Of a stretch of 64,000 nucleotides of DNA, positions 51,415 through 59,676 are shown piece by piece. The notes under the pieces are model-generated. The model saw nothing but the letters and a program-made list of their open reading frames with translations, was not told where the DNA came from and searched no databases. The position numbers and the translations under genes are program-made. The DNA comes from Gammaproteobacteria bacterium (GTDB lineage: Bacteria > Pseudomonadota > Gammaproteobacteria > Pseudomonadales > UBA5518). The DNA lies in contig JADKDK010000002.1 in NCBI GenBank assembly GCA_016718385.1, forward strand, positions 558,001 through 622,000. The letters run 5' to 3'. Each line of letters starts with the position of its first letter. Within the stretch, counting starts at the first letter, position 1.

Positions 51415-52971
51415 TCAGTCACGCCGGCGCGCGGCACGGCGCACGGCCGCCTTTGGCTTCGCCCGCGCACGCATGGCGCGGGCCGGTTCACGTGCTCGTC
51501 CAGCCGCCTTGCGTGCGCGACCCGGCGCCCGTTGCGTCGGGGTGCCGCCCGGCCGCCGCGTCTTCGCTGCCTCGCGCAGTTCCTCGAACGAGGCCACGAT
51601 GCACTCGGCATAGAACGCCGGATCCGGCATCATCTCGCGGCAGGAGTTGATGGCGATGGACACCTTGCCGTCGTAGCTCATCACGGCGTGGAAGAGTCCC
51701 ATGGAATCCATGACCGGACCGAATCCGGCCATGGTGACCAGACGCGCACCCGCCAGGTACAGGGGCCTCTGCGGCCCGGGCACGCTGGTGATCACGGTGT
51801 TCACCGGCACCGCGATACCGGTGGCGAGCAGCAGGCGCATGCCGAACTCCAGGAAGCCCAGCGAGGCGAGCTGCGAGGGCACGGCCTCGATGAGGTCCAG
51901 TGCGTTGTGCGGGCCCAGCGCCTGGGCAATCTTGCCGGCGCCGGCGGCATCGCGCTGCACCGCCGCCAGGCGCTCCAGCGGATCCTCGATCGTGGTGTGG
52001 AGTGGGATCGCCATCGCGCTCGCCAGGTTGCCACCGAGTTCGCGCGCCTCGGCTTCGCGCACGCTGAGCGGTGCGATGGTCACGGGCGACACCTCGCCGA
52101 GCTCGCCGCGCGACTGCAGGTACCTGCGCATCGCGCCGCCGATCACGCTGACCACCACGTCGTTCAGCGTGCTGTGGGGCACGGCAGCGCGGACCGCCTT
52201 CAACTCCGCCAGGGAGAAAAAGGTGCTCTCGATCACGCGGTACGATGAAACCCGCCCGTTGAAGCGCGTATTGACGGCTGCCGGGGAGTGACCGGCGCGC
52301 TGCTCGCGCACCGCAGCGGCCATGCGCCCGAGCGCCGGCACAAGGTTGCCCACGAGGCGCCCCCAGCGCAGCGGCGTACCCAGCGCGTGCAGTCCGGCGC
52401 GCGCGAGCATCTCGCTGGCCGGCAATTGCCCGTCATCGGCTCGCGGTTCGCTCGCAGCCTCGTGCACGGCATGCGGCGCCGTATCGTGAAGTCTTTCGAG
52501 GGCTTGCAGCGCCGCCAGGCCATCGACGGCCGCATAGTGCACCTTCAGCAGGATCGCAAAACTGCCGCGCGGCAGGAACTCGATGTGGTCCAGGCCCTCG
52601 ATCACCGTGGCCTCCCACAACGGCCGCGAGCGGTCGACGGGACGCGCGTGGATCCGCGCCGCCATGATGCAGAGCTGACGCCAGTCACCCGGCTTGGGCA
52701 GCGCCACGTGGTTGACGTGCGACTCGATATTGAAGTGCCCGTCATGCACCCAGTATGGATTGTCCAGACCGAACGGCACCTCCTGCACGCGGCAATGCAG
52801 GAACGGCACCTCGCGGGCACGCTCGGCGAAGACGTTCATGATGTCGCGCAGGCGCACTCGCCCGCCAGGCGCCGTCTGCTGGGAATAGAACAGCAGGGCG
52901 CTCAGGTGCGCCGCGCAGCGCGGGCTTTCCTGGGTGAGAAACAGGCGATCCAGGGCAGTCAACTGGTGCAT
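51415..52971 (-). CDS. WS/DGAT-type acyltransferase with altered active-site motif and basic C-terminal tail
   Basis: 518 residues of the wax ester synthase/acyl-CoA:diacylglycerol acyltransferase family, which transfers acyl groups from acyl-CoA to alcohols or diacylglycerol. N-terminal block HQLTALDRLFLTQES is typical. The usual HHxxxDG active site near residue 143 reads HYAAVDG (in KVHYAAVDGLAAL), replacing the second, catalytic His with Tyr. The later conserved blocks NDVVVSVIGGAMRRYL near 262 and SVPGPQRPLYLAGARL near residue 398 are intact. The last 50 residues are an Arg/Ala/Pro/Lys-rich tail (for example RAPGRARKAAGRAREPARAM), unusual for the family. A paralogue with an intact HHAAMDG is encoded at 57399. 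Activity is doubtful. Confidence 0.87.
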   Translation of the reverse strand: MHQLTALDRLFLTQESPRCAAHLSALLFYSQQTAPGGRVRLRDIMNVFAERAREVPFLHCRVQEVPFGLDNPYWVHDGHFNIESHVNHVALPKPGDWRQLCIMAARIHARPVDRSRPLWEATVIEGLDHIEFLPRGSFAILLKVHYAAVDGLAALQALERLHDTAPHAVHEAASEPRADDGQLPASEMLARAGLHALGTPLRWGRLVGNLVPALGRMAAAVREQRAGHSPAAVNTRFNGRVSSYRVIESTFFSLAELKAVRAAVPHSTLNDVVVSVIGGAMRRYLQSRGELGEVSPVTIAPLSVREAEARELGGNLASAMAIPLHTTIEDPLERLAAVQRDAAGAGKIAQALGPHNALDLIEAVPSQLASLGFLEFGMRLLLATGIAVPVNTVITSVPGPQRPLYLAGARLVTMAGFGPVMDSMGLFHAVMSYDGKVSIAINSCREMMPDPAFYAECIVASFEELREAAKTRRPGGTPTQRAPGRARKAAGRAREPARAMRARAKPKAAVRRAARRRD

Positions 52972-53068
52972 TCGATTCTTCCTCTGTCGGCGGCGCCGGG
53001 CGCGCCGCGCAATTCTCCGCGCGCAGCGTCGGCGCGCGATTGATCGAGGTCAACCGCGCGGCACGGGT

Positions 53069-53647
53069 TCACGGTATCGATTCCGTGGTGTAGCGCTCGA
53101 CACGGATCGCCTGCGACCAGTGACCGCAATCCAGGCCCGCCTTCTGCTTCAGGCGCGCCAGGAATTCGCGCGGCTCGGGCAACTGCTCCCATACCGACGG
53201 CAGGAAGGTGCCGCGCGCGTGACGCTCGCTGAGGATCAGCCCGTCGATGCCGGGACGCAGCTGGCCGAGCAGCTCTTCCTCGGACTCGAACACGAGCGGC
53301 TCCGGCGGGCTCAGCACCGAGATATGCAGTTCGATCCGCTCGAACTCTGCGCGACCGAGCGCGGGAAAGCGCGGATCGCGAAACGCCGCCGCGTGCGCCA
53401 TCTCGGCCACCTCGAGAACCAGCGCTCGCCGCGCCTCCAGCGTACCCATGCACCCGCGCAGGCGCCCGGCCAGGTTCAGCGTGACAAAGCTCGCTCGCGC
53501 GCGGGCGAGCGCCGGCGCGAAGGCCTCGACCTCCACCGGCAGACGCTCGCCATCGAGCCCCGCGCGGATCGACTCGCCCGCCAGAGCCAGCAGTGTCGCG
53601 CGCTCGGCCGGACCGAAGGCGCGCTCAGCCGACGAGCCAGGCGCCAT
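53069..53647 (-). CDS. amrA: AmmeMemoRadiSam system protein A (AMMECR1 domain)
   Basis: About 192 residues. AMMECR1-family protein with the defining motif LRGCMGTLEARRAL near residue 62 (LRGCIGT in most members), the RDPRFPALGRAEFERIELHI strand block near 96, and a C-terminal GTFLPSVWEQLPEPREFLAR near 148. The family is conserved from bacteria to man and has no settled activity. Start at 53647 overlaps the AmrB end by 23 nt, so translation of the two is coupled. With AmrB and the divergent radical SAM gene it forms a complete AmmeMemoRadiSam set. Confidence 0.9.
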   Translation of the reverse strand: MAPGSSAERAFGPAERATLLALAGESIRAGLDGERLPVEVEAFAPALARARASFVTLNLAGRLRGCMGTLEARRALVLEVAEMAHAAAFRDPRFPALGRAEFERIELHISVLSPPEPLVFESEEELLGQLRPGIDGLILSERHARGTFLPSVWEQLPEPREFLARLKQKAGLDCGHWSQAIRVERYTTESIP

Positions 53648-54410
53648 AGCCCACCACGCGCTCGCGATCGCCCGCCGTATCACCGGAATTGCGCAGGTCC
53701 ACCGTGGTCACGCACAGGCCGTGGCGGCGCGCCAGGCACAGCAGCCCCCCCAGAGGCACGCTCCCGCAGGCGGCATCGCGCCCCAGGTCCTCGAAGCGCA
53801 GCGCCTCGATAGCCGCGCAGGTCGTGCGGTCCAGGCGCTGCGCGGTCTCGTAATCGTGATAGTGGCTCAGGTCCGTGCTCACGACGACCAGCGTGCCCGG
53901 GTCTTCCCAGACGCGCTCGAGCACCTCGGCAACCTCCTCGGCCGATGCGTCGCCGACCACCAGGGGAACCAGGGAGAAATCTCCCAGCACTTCCTGCAGG
54001 AACGGCAGGTGTACCTCCAGGCTGTGCTCGTGGGCGTGGGCGGCGTCGAGGCAGACCACCTGCGCCAGCGCCGACAGTGCCGCGATCGTCGCGTGATCGA
54101 GCTCGATGCGTCCGAACGGGGTCTCGTAGCTCTCGCAGCTCGGCACCGACAGACCGTGAAACGCGACCCGGTGCGAAGGACCGAGCAGCACGACGCGCTT
54201 CACGCGACCGCGCGCCGGCGCGAGCCGGGCATAGGCCGCGGCGGCCACGGGCGCCGAATACACATAGCCCGCATGGGGCACGATAATGGCCTTCGGGATC
54301 TCGCCGCCCTGCGGCACGGCACTCAGGAACGCCCGCACCTCTTCGTGCAGGCTCTCGGGATCCGCCGGATAAAACACCCCCGCCACCGCCGGTTTGCGCA
54401 CTGCCCTCAT
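53625..54410 (-). CDS. amrB: AmmeMemoRadiSam system protein B (MEMO1 family)
   Basis: 261 residues, MEMO1/AmrB family, a metal-binding protein related to catechol/extradiol-type dioxygenase folds. Conserved positions: PHAGYVYSAPVAAAAYARL near residue 45, LLGPSHRVAFHG near residue 74, AHEHSLEVHLPFLQ near residue 128, VVSTDLSHYHDY near residue 174 and CGSVPLGGLL near residue 211. These match the His and Cys metal ligands reported in human Memo. GGAGGG lies 9 nt upstream of the ATG. Divergent from the radical SAM gene with 101 nt between them. Confidence 0.92.
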   Translation of the reverse strand: MRAVRKPAVAGVFYPADPESLHEEVRAFLSAVPQGGEIPKAIIVPHAGYVYSAPVAAAAYARLAPARGRVKRVVLLGPSHRVAFHGLSVPSCESYETPFGRIELDHATIAALSALAQVVCLDAAHAHEHSLEVHLPFLQEVLGDFSLVPLVVGDASAEEVAEVLERVWEDPGTLVVVSTDLSHYHDYETAQRLDRTTCAAIEALRFEDLGRDAACGSVPLGGLLCLARRHGLCVTTVDLRNSGDTAGDRERVVGYGAWLVG

Positions 54411-54449
54411 GGCATGCCCTCCATGGTCCAGAGCCTCAAAATGCGCCCC

Positions 54450-54478
54450 TTGCCGCAGATTTTCAAGCACCGTAGGCT
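54450..54478 (+). promoter_or_regulatory. Weak candidate promoter for the AmmeMemoRadiSam radical SAM gene
   Basis: TTGCCG at 54450-54455 and TAGGCT at 54473-54478 with 17 nt between. Only about half the consensus positions match; it lies in the divergent gap and 34 nt before the ATG. Confidence 0.35.
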
Positions 54479-54511
54479 GAACTCGCCCGCGATCCGGCGC
54501 TCCAATGGCGC

Positions 54512-55612
54512 ATGACCGGCAGCGAACGTTTCGAAGCCTCCTTTCCCACCCGGCACTGGCACAAGCTCCGCGACGGACGCGTGCAGTGCGACGTCTGTCC
54601 GCGCTTTTGCAAGCTGCACCCGGGGCAGCGCGGCTTGTGCTTCGTGCGCGGCAACGAGGACGACGCCATCGTGCTGACCACCTGGGGACGCTCCAGCGGG
54701 TTCTGTGTCGACCCCATCGAGAAGAAGCCGCTGAACCACTTCCTGCCCGGTACGCCGATCCTGTCCTTCGGCACCGCCGGCTGCAACCTGGCCTGCAAGT
54801 TCTGCCAGAACTGGGACATCAGCAAGTCGCGCGAATGGGACACGCTGGCCGATGCCGCGACGCCCGAGACGATCGCGCGCGCGGCGCAGGAACTGGGCTG
54901 CCGCAGCGTGGCCTACACCTACAACGACCCCGCGATCTTCCCCGAGTACGCGATCGACGTCGCCACGGCCTGCCGCGAGCTGGGCATCAGGTCGGTGGCC
55001 GTGACCGCGGGCTACATGACGCCGGCACCGCGCGCGGAGCTGTTCGGCCATATGGACGCGGCCAACGTCGACCTGAAATGCTTCACCGAAGATTTCTACC
55101 ACAAGCTGTGCGGCGCGCAGCTGGCGTCCATCCTGGAAACGCTGGTCTACCTCAGGCACGAGACGACGGTGTGGCTGGAGCTCACCACGCTGCTGATTCC
55201 CGGCCTGAACGACTCCGATCGCGAGATCGAGGAGATGACGCAGTGGGTGGTGGAGAACCTGGGCCCGGACGTGCCGTGGCACTTCACGGCCTTTCACCCG
55301 CAGTGGAAGATGCGCGATATCCCGCCCACCCCGCTCGGCACGCTGCTGCGCGCACACGCGATCGCGCGCAGCAACGGCGTGCGCTACGCCTACACCGGCA
55401 ACGTACGCGACGAAGCGCACGGCGCCACCCACTGCCACGCCTGCCACACGCGCCTGATCGGGCGCGACGGGTACCGCATCACCGAGTGGAACCTCGGGCC
55501 CGGCGGCACGTGCCGCAGCTGCGGCACCGCATGCGCGGGCCTGTTCGACGCGGAGCCGGGCACCTGGGGCGCCAGGCGTCAGCCGGTGCGACTGCTCGAC
55601 TACCACGCCTGA
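54512..55612 (+). CDS. amrS: AmmeMemoRadiSam system radical SAM enzyme
   Basis: 366 residues. N-terminal Cys-rich segment CDVCPRFCKLHPGQRGLCFV near residues 26-45, then the radical SAM motif GCNLACKFCQNW (CxxxCxxC) near residues 90-101 that binds a 4Fe-4S cluster and SAM. The C-terminus carries more cysteines (HCHACHTRLIGRDGY near 310 and CRSCGTACAGLFD near residue 335), forming extra cluster or zinc sites. Its family is known only by linkage to AMMECR1 and MEMO proteins and also resembles pyruvate formate-lyase activating enzymes. The complete three-gene set here is divergent (B-A on the minus strand, radical SAM on the plus). Confidence 0.92.
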   Translation: MTGSERFEASFPTRHWHKLRDGRVQCDVCPRFCKLHPGQRGLCFVRGNEDDAIVLTTWGRSSGFCVDPIEKKPLNHFLPGTPILSFGTAGCNLACKFCQNWDISKSREWDTLADAATPETIARAAQELGCRSVAYTYNDPAIFPEYAIDVATACRELGIRSVAVTAGYMTPAPRAELFGHMDAANVDLKCFTEDFYHKLCGAQLASILETLVYLRHETTVWLELTTLLIPGLNDSDREIEEMTQWVVENLGPDVPWHFTAFHPQWKMRDIPPTPLGTLLRAHAIARSNGVRYAYTGNVRDEAHGATHCHACHTRLIGRDGYRITEWNLGPGGTCRSCGTACAGLFDAEPGTWGARRQPVRLLDYHA

Positions 55613-55624
55613 AGGCGGTCAAGC

Positions 55625-55742
55625 GTGGGTCGGGGTTCAGCCCGATGGGGGTTCGGCGTGGGTCGGGCTTCAGCCCGAAAAGGGTTCGGCAACGCCGAAC
55701 CCACCGACTATCAGCCATATACCCGTCGGCATAAATGCCGAC
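55625..55742. repeat. REP-like palindrome cluster (copy 2)
   Basis: Hairpins TCGGGCT-TC-AGCCCGA at 55663-55678, GGGTTCGGC-AAC-GCCGAACCC at 55682-55702 and GTCGGCAT-AA-ATGCCGAC at 55725-55742, preceded by a second GTGGGTCGG unit at 55625. Same order and stems as the cluster at 20632-20758, with differing loops. It starts 13 nt after the radical SAM stop. Confidence 0.8.
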
Positions 55743-55845
55743 CCACACACCCGGCATCGCCGGGGCGCACCAACGCCTCGCGTTTGGGTACACTTGCCGC
55801 CACCGTGAATGGCGCCCGCGCGGCGCCCGGCAAGGAGCATCGAGT

Positions 55846-57393
55846 GTGAACGATATCCCGGGCAATACCCCCATCCTGGTCGGCGCCGGCCAATACGTCG
55901 AGCGCGGCGCCAGCGCCGAGTCGCCATCGAGCCTGGCGGCGCGTGCCGCCACAGCGGCGCTGGCAGACGCCGGCGTCGCTGGGCTTGCCCGCGCCATCGA
56001 CACCATCGCCGTGGTTCGCTTCTTTTCCGATTCCTCGCCGCTGTGGACCTGCGCCTTCGGGCGCAGCAACAACCCGCCGCAGTCGATCGCGCGCGACATC
56101 GGCGCGAACCCGCGCCAGGGCATCTACACCGAGGTCGGCGGCAACCAGCCGCAATCGCGGCTGATCGAGTTCGCGCGCGACATCGCGCTCGGCGAGCGCG
56201 AGCTGGTGCTGTTCGCCGGCGCCGAGGCGATCCGCAACCAGCGCCAGGCCGAACGCCGGGGCACGACGCTCGACTGGAACGAGGAATTCGAGGTCCCGCT
56301 GGATGACCGCGGCATCGGCGCGGATCTCTTCACCTCGCAGGAGATCCACAACGGACTGGTCATGCCGGTGTATTTCTACACCCTCGTCGAGCAGGCGCGC
56401 GCGAGCGCGGCGGGCCGTTCGACGGCGCAGCAGCGCGCGCGCAGCGCCGAGCTGATGGCTTCGTTCAGCGCGGTCGCGGCGACCAACCCCTACGCCCAGT
56501 TCGCCGGCGCGCAATCGGCGCAGGAAATCCTCGCCGCCGCCCCGATGACGCACCTCTACACCCGGCGCATGGTGGCGCAGGACGGCGTGAACCAGGCCGC
56601 GGCATTGCTGATGACCAGCGTGGCGAAAGCACGCGAGCTCGGCATACCGCGCGATCGCTGGGTGTTCCTCCACGGCATGGCCGAGGGCGCGGAAGGGATG
56701 CTGAGCGAGCGCCCCGACGTCGGCGCTGCCCCGGTTGCCGGCGCGGTGCTGGCGCGCGCCCTCGCGATGGCCGGGTGCAGCGTCGCCGATATCGGCCCGA
56801 TCGACATCTACAGCTGCTTCCCGTGCGCCGTGAGCGTCATCGCGCAACACCTGGGCCTGCCCGACGACGGCAGCCGCGCGCTGACGCTGACCGGAGGACT
56901 GCCGTATTTCGGCGGTCCGGGCAACAACTACTCCATGCACGGCATCGCCGAGATGGTGTGGCGCCTGCGCCGCGAGCGCGAGGCCTTCGGCCTGGTGACG
57001 GCCAACGGCGGGATGCTGTCGAAGCATGCCGCCGGCATCTACTCCTGCCGGCCGAGCGCCGTGGACTGGACCCGCGCCGACACCGCGGTCGGCGGGCGGG
57101 CATTTGCACGCCGGCCGCTGGCCACGCAGGCGGATGCGGGACGCATCGTGTCCTGGACCGTGAACTGGTCCGGCGACGACCCGGTGCAGGCAGTGGTGAT
57201 CGGGGAGGCGGATGCCGGGGAACGCTTCGTGGCCTGCTCCGCCCCCGGCGATGCGGCCACCGTGCACGCGATGCTCGGGCGCGACTGCACCGGCCACGGT
57301 GTGCGGGTGCGCCCGGGCAACGGCGAGACCCTGCATTTCACGCTGGAGCAGGACGCGCGCGCCCTGCGTCAAAGCACCACCTTCGACAGGTAA
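55846..57393 (+). CDS. Acetyl-CoA acetyltransferase/thiolase-like protein
   Basis: 515 residues of a thiolase-fold subfamily often annotated as acetyl-CoA acetyltransferase. N-terminal NTPILVGAGQYVERG and QPQSRLIEFARDIALGEREL near residue 102, and a central DIYSCFPCAVSVIAQHLGLP near residue 320 carrying Cys, then TGGLPYFGGPGNNYSMHGIA near residue 349. The first-half catalytic Cys motif of typical thiolases is not evident, so it may act as a lipid-transfer or thiolase-like partner. GTG start with AAGGAG 8 nt upstream (an ATG is not available nearby). Only 5 nt separate its stop from the WS/DGAT gene. Confidence 0.8.
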   Translation: MNDIPGNTPILVGAGQYVERGASAESPSSLAARAATAALADAGVAGLARAIDTIAVVRFFSDSSPLWTCAFGRSNNPPQSIARDIGANPRQGIYTEVGGNQPQSRLIEFARDIALGERELVLFAGAEAIRNQRQAERRGTTLDWNEEFEVPLDDRGIGADLFTSQEIHNGLVMPVYFYTLVEQARASAAGRSTAQQRARSAELMASFSAVAATNPYAQFAGAQSAQEILAAAPMTHLYTRRMVAQDGVNQAAALLMTSVAKARELGIPRDRWVFLHGMAEGAEGMLSERPDVGAAPVAGAVLARALAMAGCSVADIGPIDIYSCFPCAVSVIAQHLGLPDDGSRALTLTGGLPYFGGPGNNYSMHGIAEMVWRLRREREAFGLVTANGGMLSKHAAGIYSCRPSAVDWTRADTAVGGRAFARRPLATQADAGRIVSWTVNWSGDDPVQAVVIGEADAGERFVACSAPGDAATVHAMLGRDCTGHGVRVRPGNGETLHFTLEQDARALRQSTTFDR

Positions 57394-57398
57394 AGACC

Positions 57399-58829
57399 AT
57401 GCGACGTGTCTCCAGTGCGGATGCCTGCATGCTGCACGCCGAAACCCCGGAGATGCCCATGCACACGATGGGCGTGCTGCTGCTCGAAAAGCCCGCACAT
57501 TCCCTCTACGACCGGCTGCGCCGCTCCCTGCAGAAACGCCTGCACCTGATCGAGCCGTTCCGCAGGCGACTCGTGGCGGGACCCTTGCAGATCGGCGATC
57601 CGCACTGGCTCGAAGATCCCGACTTCGACCTCGACAACCACCTGTTGCGCACGGCACTGCCGGCACCGGGCGGCACGCGCGAGCTCGAGGACTATGCGGG
57701 TGACCTGGCCGGGCGCCTGCTCGATCGCGCGCGGCCACTGTGGGAGATGCACCTGGTCGAAGGGCTGCGCGGTGGCCGGGTCGCGCTGATTGTGAAGGTG
57801 CATCACGCCGCGATGGACGGCGGCAGGCTGGTGGCGCTGATGGGCGCGCTCCTCGACCCCTCGCCGCGCGGGCGCAGGATTCCCCCGCCGGATCACGCCT
57901 GGATCCCGGAACAGGAACCTTCGCTGGCGTGGATGGCGCTCGACGCCTCGCGCACCGTGGCGGCGAAGCCACTCAACGCGCTGCGCACCATCACCGAGAT
58001 CGGTGGCGTGCTGTTGCGCAATCGCGGCGGCGATAACCCGGATACCATGACGGACGAGCACCGGCCCAGGGTATTCCATGCGCCGGCGACCCCGTTCAAT
58101 GGTCGCTTGTCCGCCCAGCGCGCGGTCGCCATGGCCGACGTGGCGTTCGACGACGTGAAGCTGATCAAGGACGCCTTCGACACCACGGTGAATGACGTGG
58201 TGCTGGCCGCCAGCTGCGCGGGACTGCGCGCCTGGCTGCTCGCCCATGACGCGCCGCCCGCGCAACCCCTGATCGCGACCGTGCCGGTCTCGGTGCGCGG
58301 CGAGGGCGCGGGCGATGCCGAATCCGGGAATCGCGTGTCGATGATCCTGGCCGAGCTGCCGGTGCAGGATGATGACGCCGTGCGGCGCCTGCGGGCCATC
58401 AACGCCGCGACCTCGCGTGCCAAGCAGCACCATGGCAGCAGCAAGGGCGATGTGTTCCGCCAGACCTCGGACCTGCTCCTCAACGTGTCGACGCCCTGGA
58501 TGCTCCAGCACATCATGGCGCTGTATTCCGGCAGCGACCTGCCCGAGCGGCTGCCGGTGCCCTGGAACCTCGTGATCTCGAACCTGCCGGGGCCGCGCCA
58601 GCCGCTCTACTGCGCCGGCGCCAGGGTGCTACGCGTCTATCCCTTCGGACCGCTGCAACTCGGCTCGGGGCTGAACATCACGGTGATGAGCGCGATCGAT
58701 CGGCTGTGCGTGGGGGCGCTCGCCTGCAAGCGCCGGATGCCGGACGTGGCGCTGGTCACCGAGGCCTTCCTGGCGGAAATCACGCTGTTGAAGCAACTCG
58801 CGCGCAAGGCCCGGCGCCGCGGTTCCTGA
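57399..58829 (+). CDS. WS/DGAT-type acyltransferase with intact HHxxxDG
   Basis: 476 residues. Active site HHAAMDG in VKVHHAAMDGGRLVALM near residue 130, complete with both His and Asp. Other blocks: NDVVLAASCAGLRAWL near 267, and NLVISNLPGPRQPLYCAGAR near residue 389. Builds wax esters or triacylglycerols from acyl-CoA, for carbon storage. In the same operon as the thiolase-like gene. Unlike its paralogue at 51415-52971 it keeps the canonical motif and lacks the basic tail, so it is the better candidate for real enzyme activity. Confidence 0.92.
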   Translation: MRRVSSADACMLHAETPEMPMHTMGVLLLEKPAHSLYDRLRRSLQKRLHLIEPFRRRLVAGPLQIGDPHWLEDPDFDLDNHLLRTALPAPGGTRELEDYAGDLAGRLLDRARPLWEMHLVEGLRGGRVALIVKVHHAAMDGGRLVALMGALLDPSPRGRRIPPPDHAWIPEQEPSLAWMALDASRTVAAKPLNALRTITEIGGVLLRNRGGDNPDTMTDEHRPRVFHAPATPFNGRLSAQRAVAMADVAFDDVKLIKDAFDTTVNDVVLAASCAGLRAWLLAHDAPPAQPLIATVPVSVRGEGAGDAESGNRVSMILAELPVQDDDAVRRLRAINAATSRAKQHHGSSKGDVFRQTSDLLLNVSTPWMLQHIMALYSGSDLPERLPVPWNLVISNLPGPRQPLYCAGARVLRVYPFGPLQLGSGLNITVMSAIDRLCVGALACKRRMPDVALVTEAFLAEITLLKQLARKARRRGS

Positions 58830-58850
58830 GCGGGTACGACGCTTGCCCCG

Positions 58851-59483
58851 TCAGCCCGTCCCGGCGTCCCGTCCCCTGAACACCCACTTGGGGCAGCCGT
58901 AATAATCGATCTCGGGCTGTGACGAGGGATAGCGGCCGCAGTTGAAATAGCGCCAGTAGAAGGAGTCGTAGCCCCCGCAGCGGCCGGTGTCCGCTTCGAG
59001 GATCGGACAGCACAGCGACTTGACCTGGCAGCAGCGCCGGCAACTGCCGCAGGAATCACCGTGGGGCCACGCGGGCGAGAGCATCGCGGCGCCGCGCAGC
59101 GGCCGGGACAGCGGCGGGCTATCGAGCGGCACGCCGAGCATGAACGTGCCCTCCCCGCGCAGCACGAGCAACAGCAGCCGCCAACCGTGCGGAAACAGCG
59201 CCGCACCGCGTCGCCAGTAGCGCCAGAAACGCCAGTCATCGAAGAACAGGTGCGTCATCAGTGGCGCGCTGAGGAAGCCGCCGACCACGCTGAACAGCGC
59301 GAACCCGACGTAGGCATGGAACGCGAGCCGCGCGCAGGCCCAACCAGCGCGTTGGCGCCGCGAAGGCGACCGCGCCGGCGCCACGGGCGGCGTCCAGTAA
59401 ACGCCGCGTTCGAGCGCGATGACCCTGTGTTCGGAAGGCTGCGCGACGATCGCTTCGGGCAATGGGTTGGACTGAGGCTGCAC
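58851..59483 (-). CDS. Cysteine-rich membrane-anchored hypothetical protein
   Basis: About 210 residues. A hydrophobic segment FHAYVGFALFSVVGGFLSAP near residue 60 and another hydrophobic stretch LLLLVLRGEGTFMLGVPL near residue 102 suggest membrane anchoring. The C-terminal half is Cys-rich: CGSCRRCCQVKSLCCPI near residue 145 followed by RCGGYDSFYWRYFNCG and YYGCPKW, a layout fitting one or two Fe-S or zinc clusters. I do not recognise the family. The start is uncertain; the GTG at 59483 is chosen since no ATG suits, and a -10-like TATACT lies about 30 nt upstream. Divergent from the TetR gene. Confidence 0.55.
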   Translation of the reverse strand: MQPQSNPLPEAIVAQPSEHRVIALERGVYWTPPVAPARSPSRRQRAGWACARLAFHAYVGFALFSVVGGFLSAPLMTHLFFDDWRFWRYWRRGAALFPHGWRLLLLVLRGEGTFMLGVPLDSPPLSRPLRGAAMLSPAWPHGDSCGSCRRCCQVKSLCCPILEADTGRCGGYDSFYWRYFNCGRYPSSQPEIDYYGCPKWVFRGRDAGTG

Positions 59484-59618
59484 GGGGGCGCGGACCAGGA
59501 AGTTGCCGGGCAGTATAGCCGCACAACGCGTTGCGGCGCACCGGGATGCGCGATCGCGCCACGCTCCCCCGCGCTGGCCGGTCGTCTGTCGTTCATGAAC
59601 GGATTGCAACACAGCGGA

Positions 59619-59649
59619 ACTATTTTCCGTAATGCGTACGGGATATAGT
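59619..59649 (+). promoter_or_regulatory. Palindromic operator, probably for the adjacent TetR regulator
   Basis: ACTATTTTCCGTA at 59619-59631 and TACGGGATATAGT at 59637-59649 are arms of an inverted repeat (11 of 13 bp matched) with a 5-nt centre. It is A+T rich against a G+C-rich background and lies 28 nt before the TetR start codon, in the divergent gap to the Cys-rich gene. Confidence 0.75.
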
Positions 59650-59676
59650 CCGAAGCCACCACATCCGGAGTCCGGC

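Noticed and set aside
52972..53068. GC-rich gap between the WS/DGAT-like gene and amrA considered as a small gene
   Set aside because: No start with ribosome site and too short; ordinary spacer.
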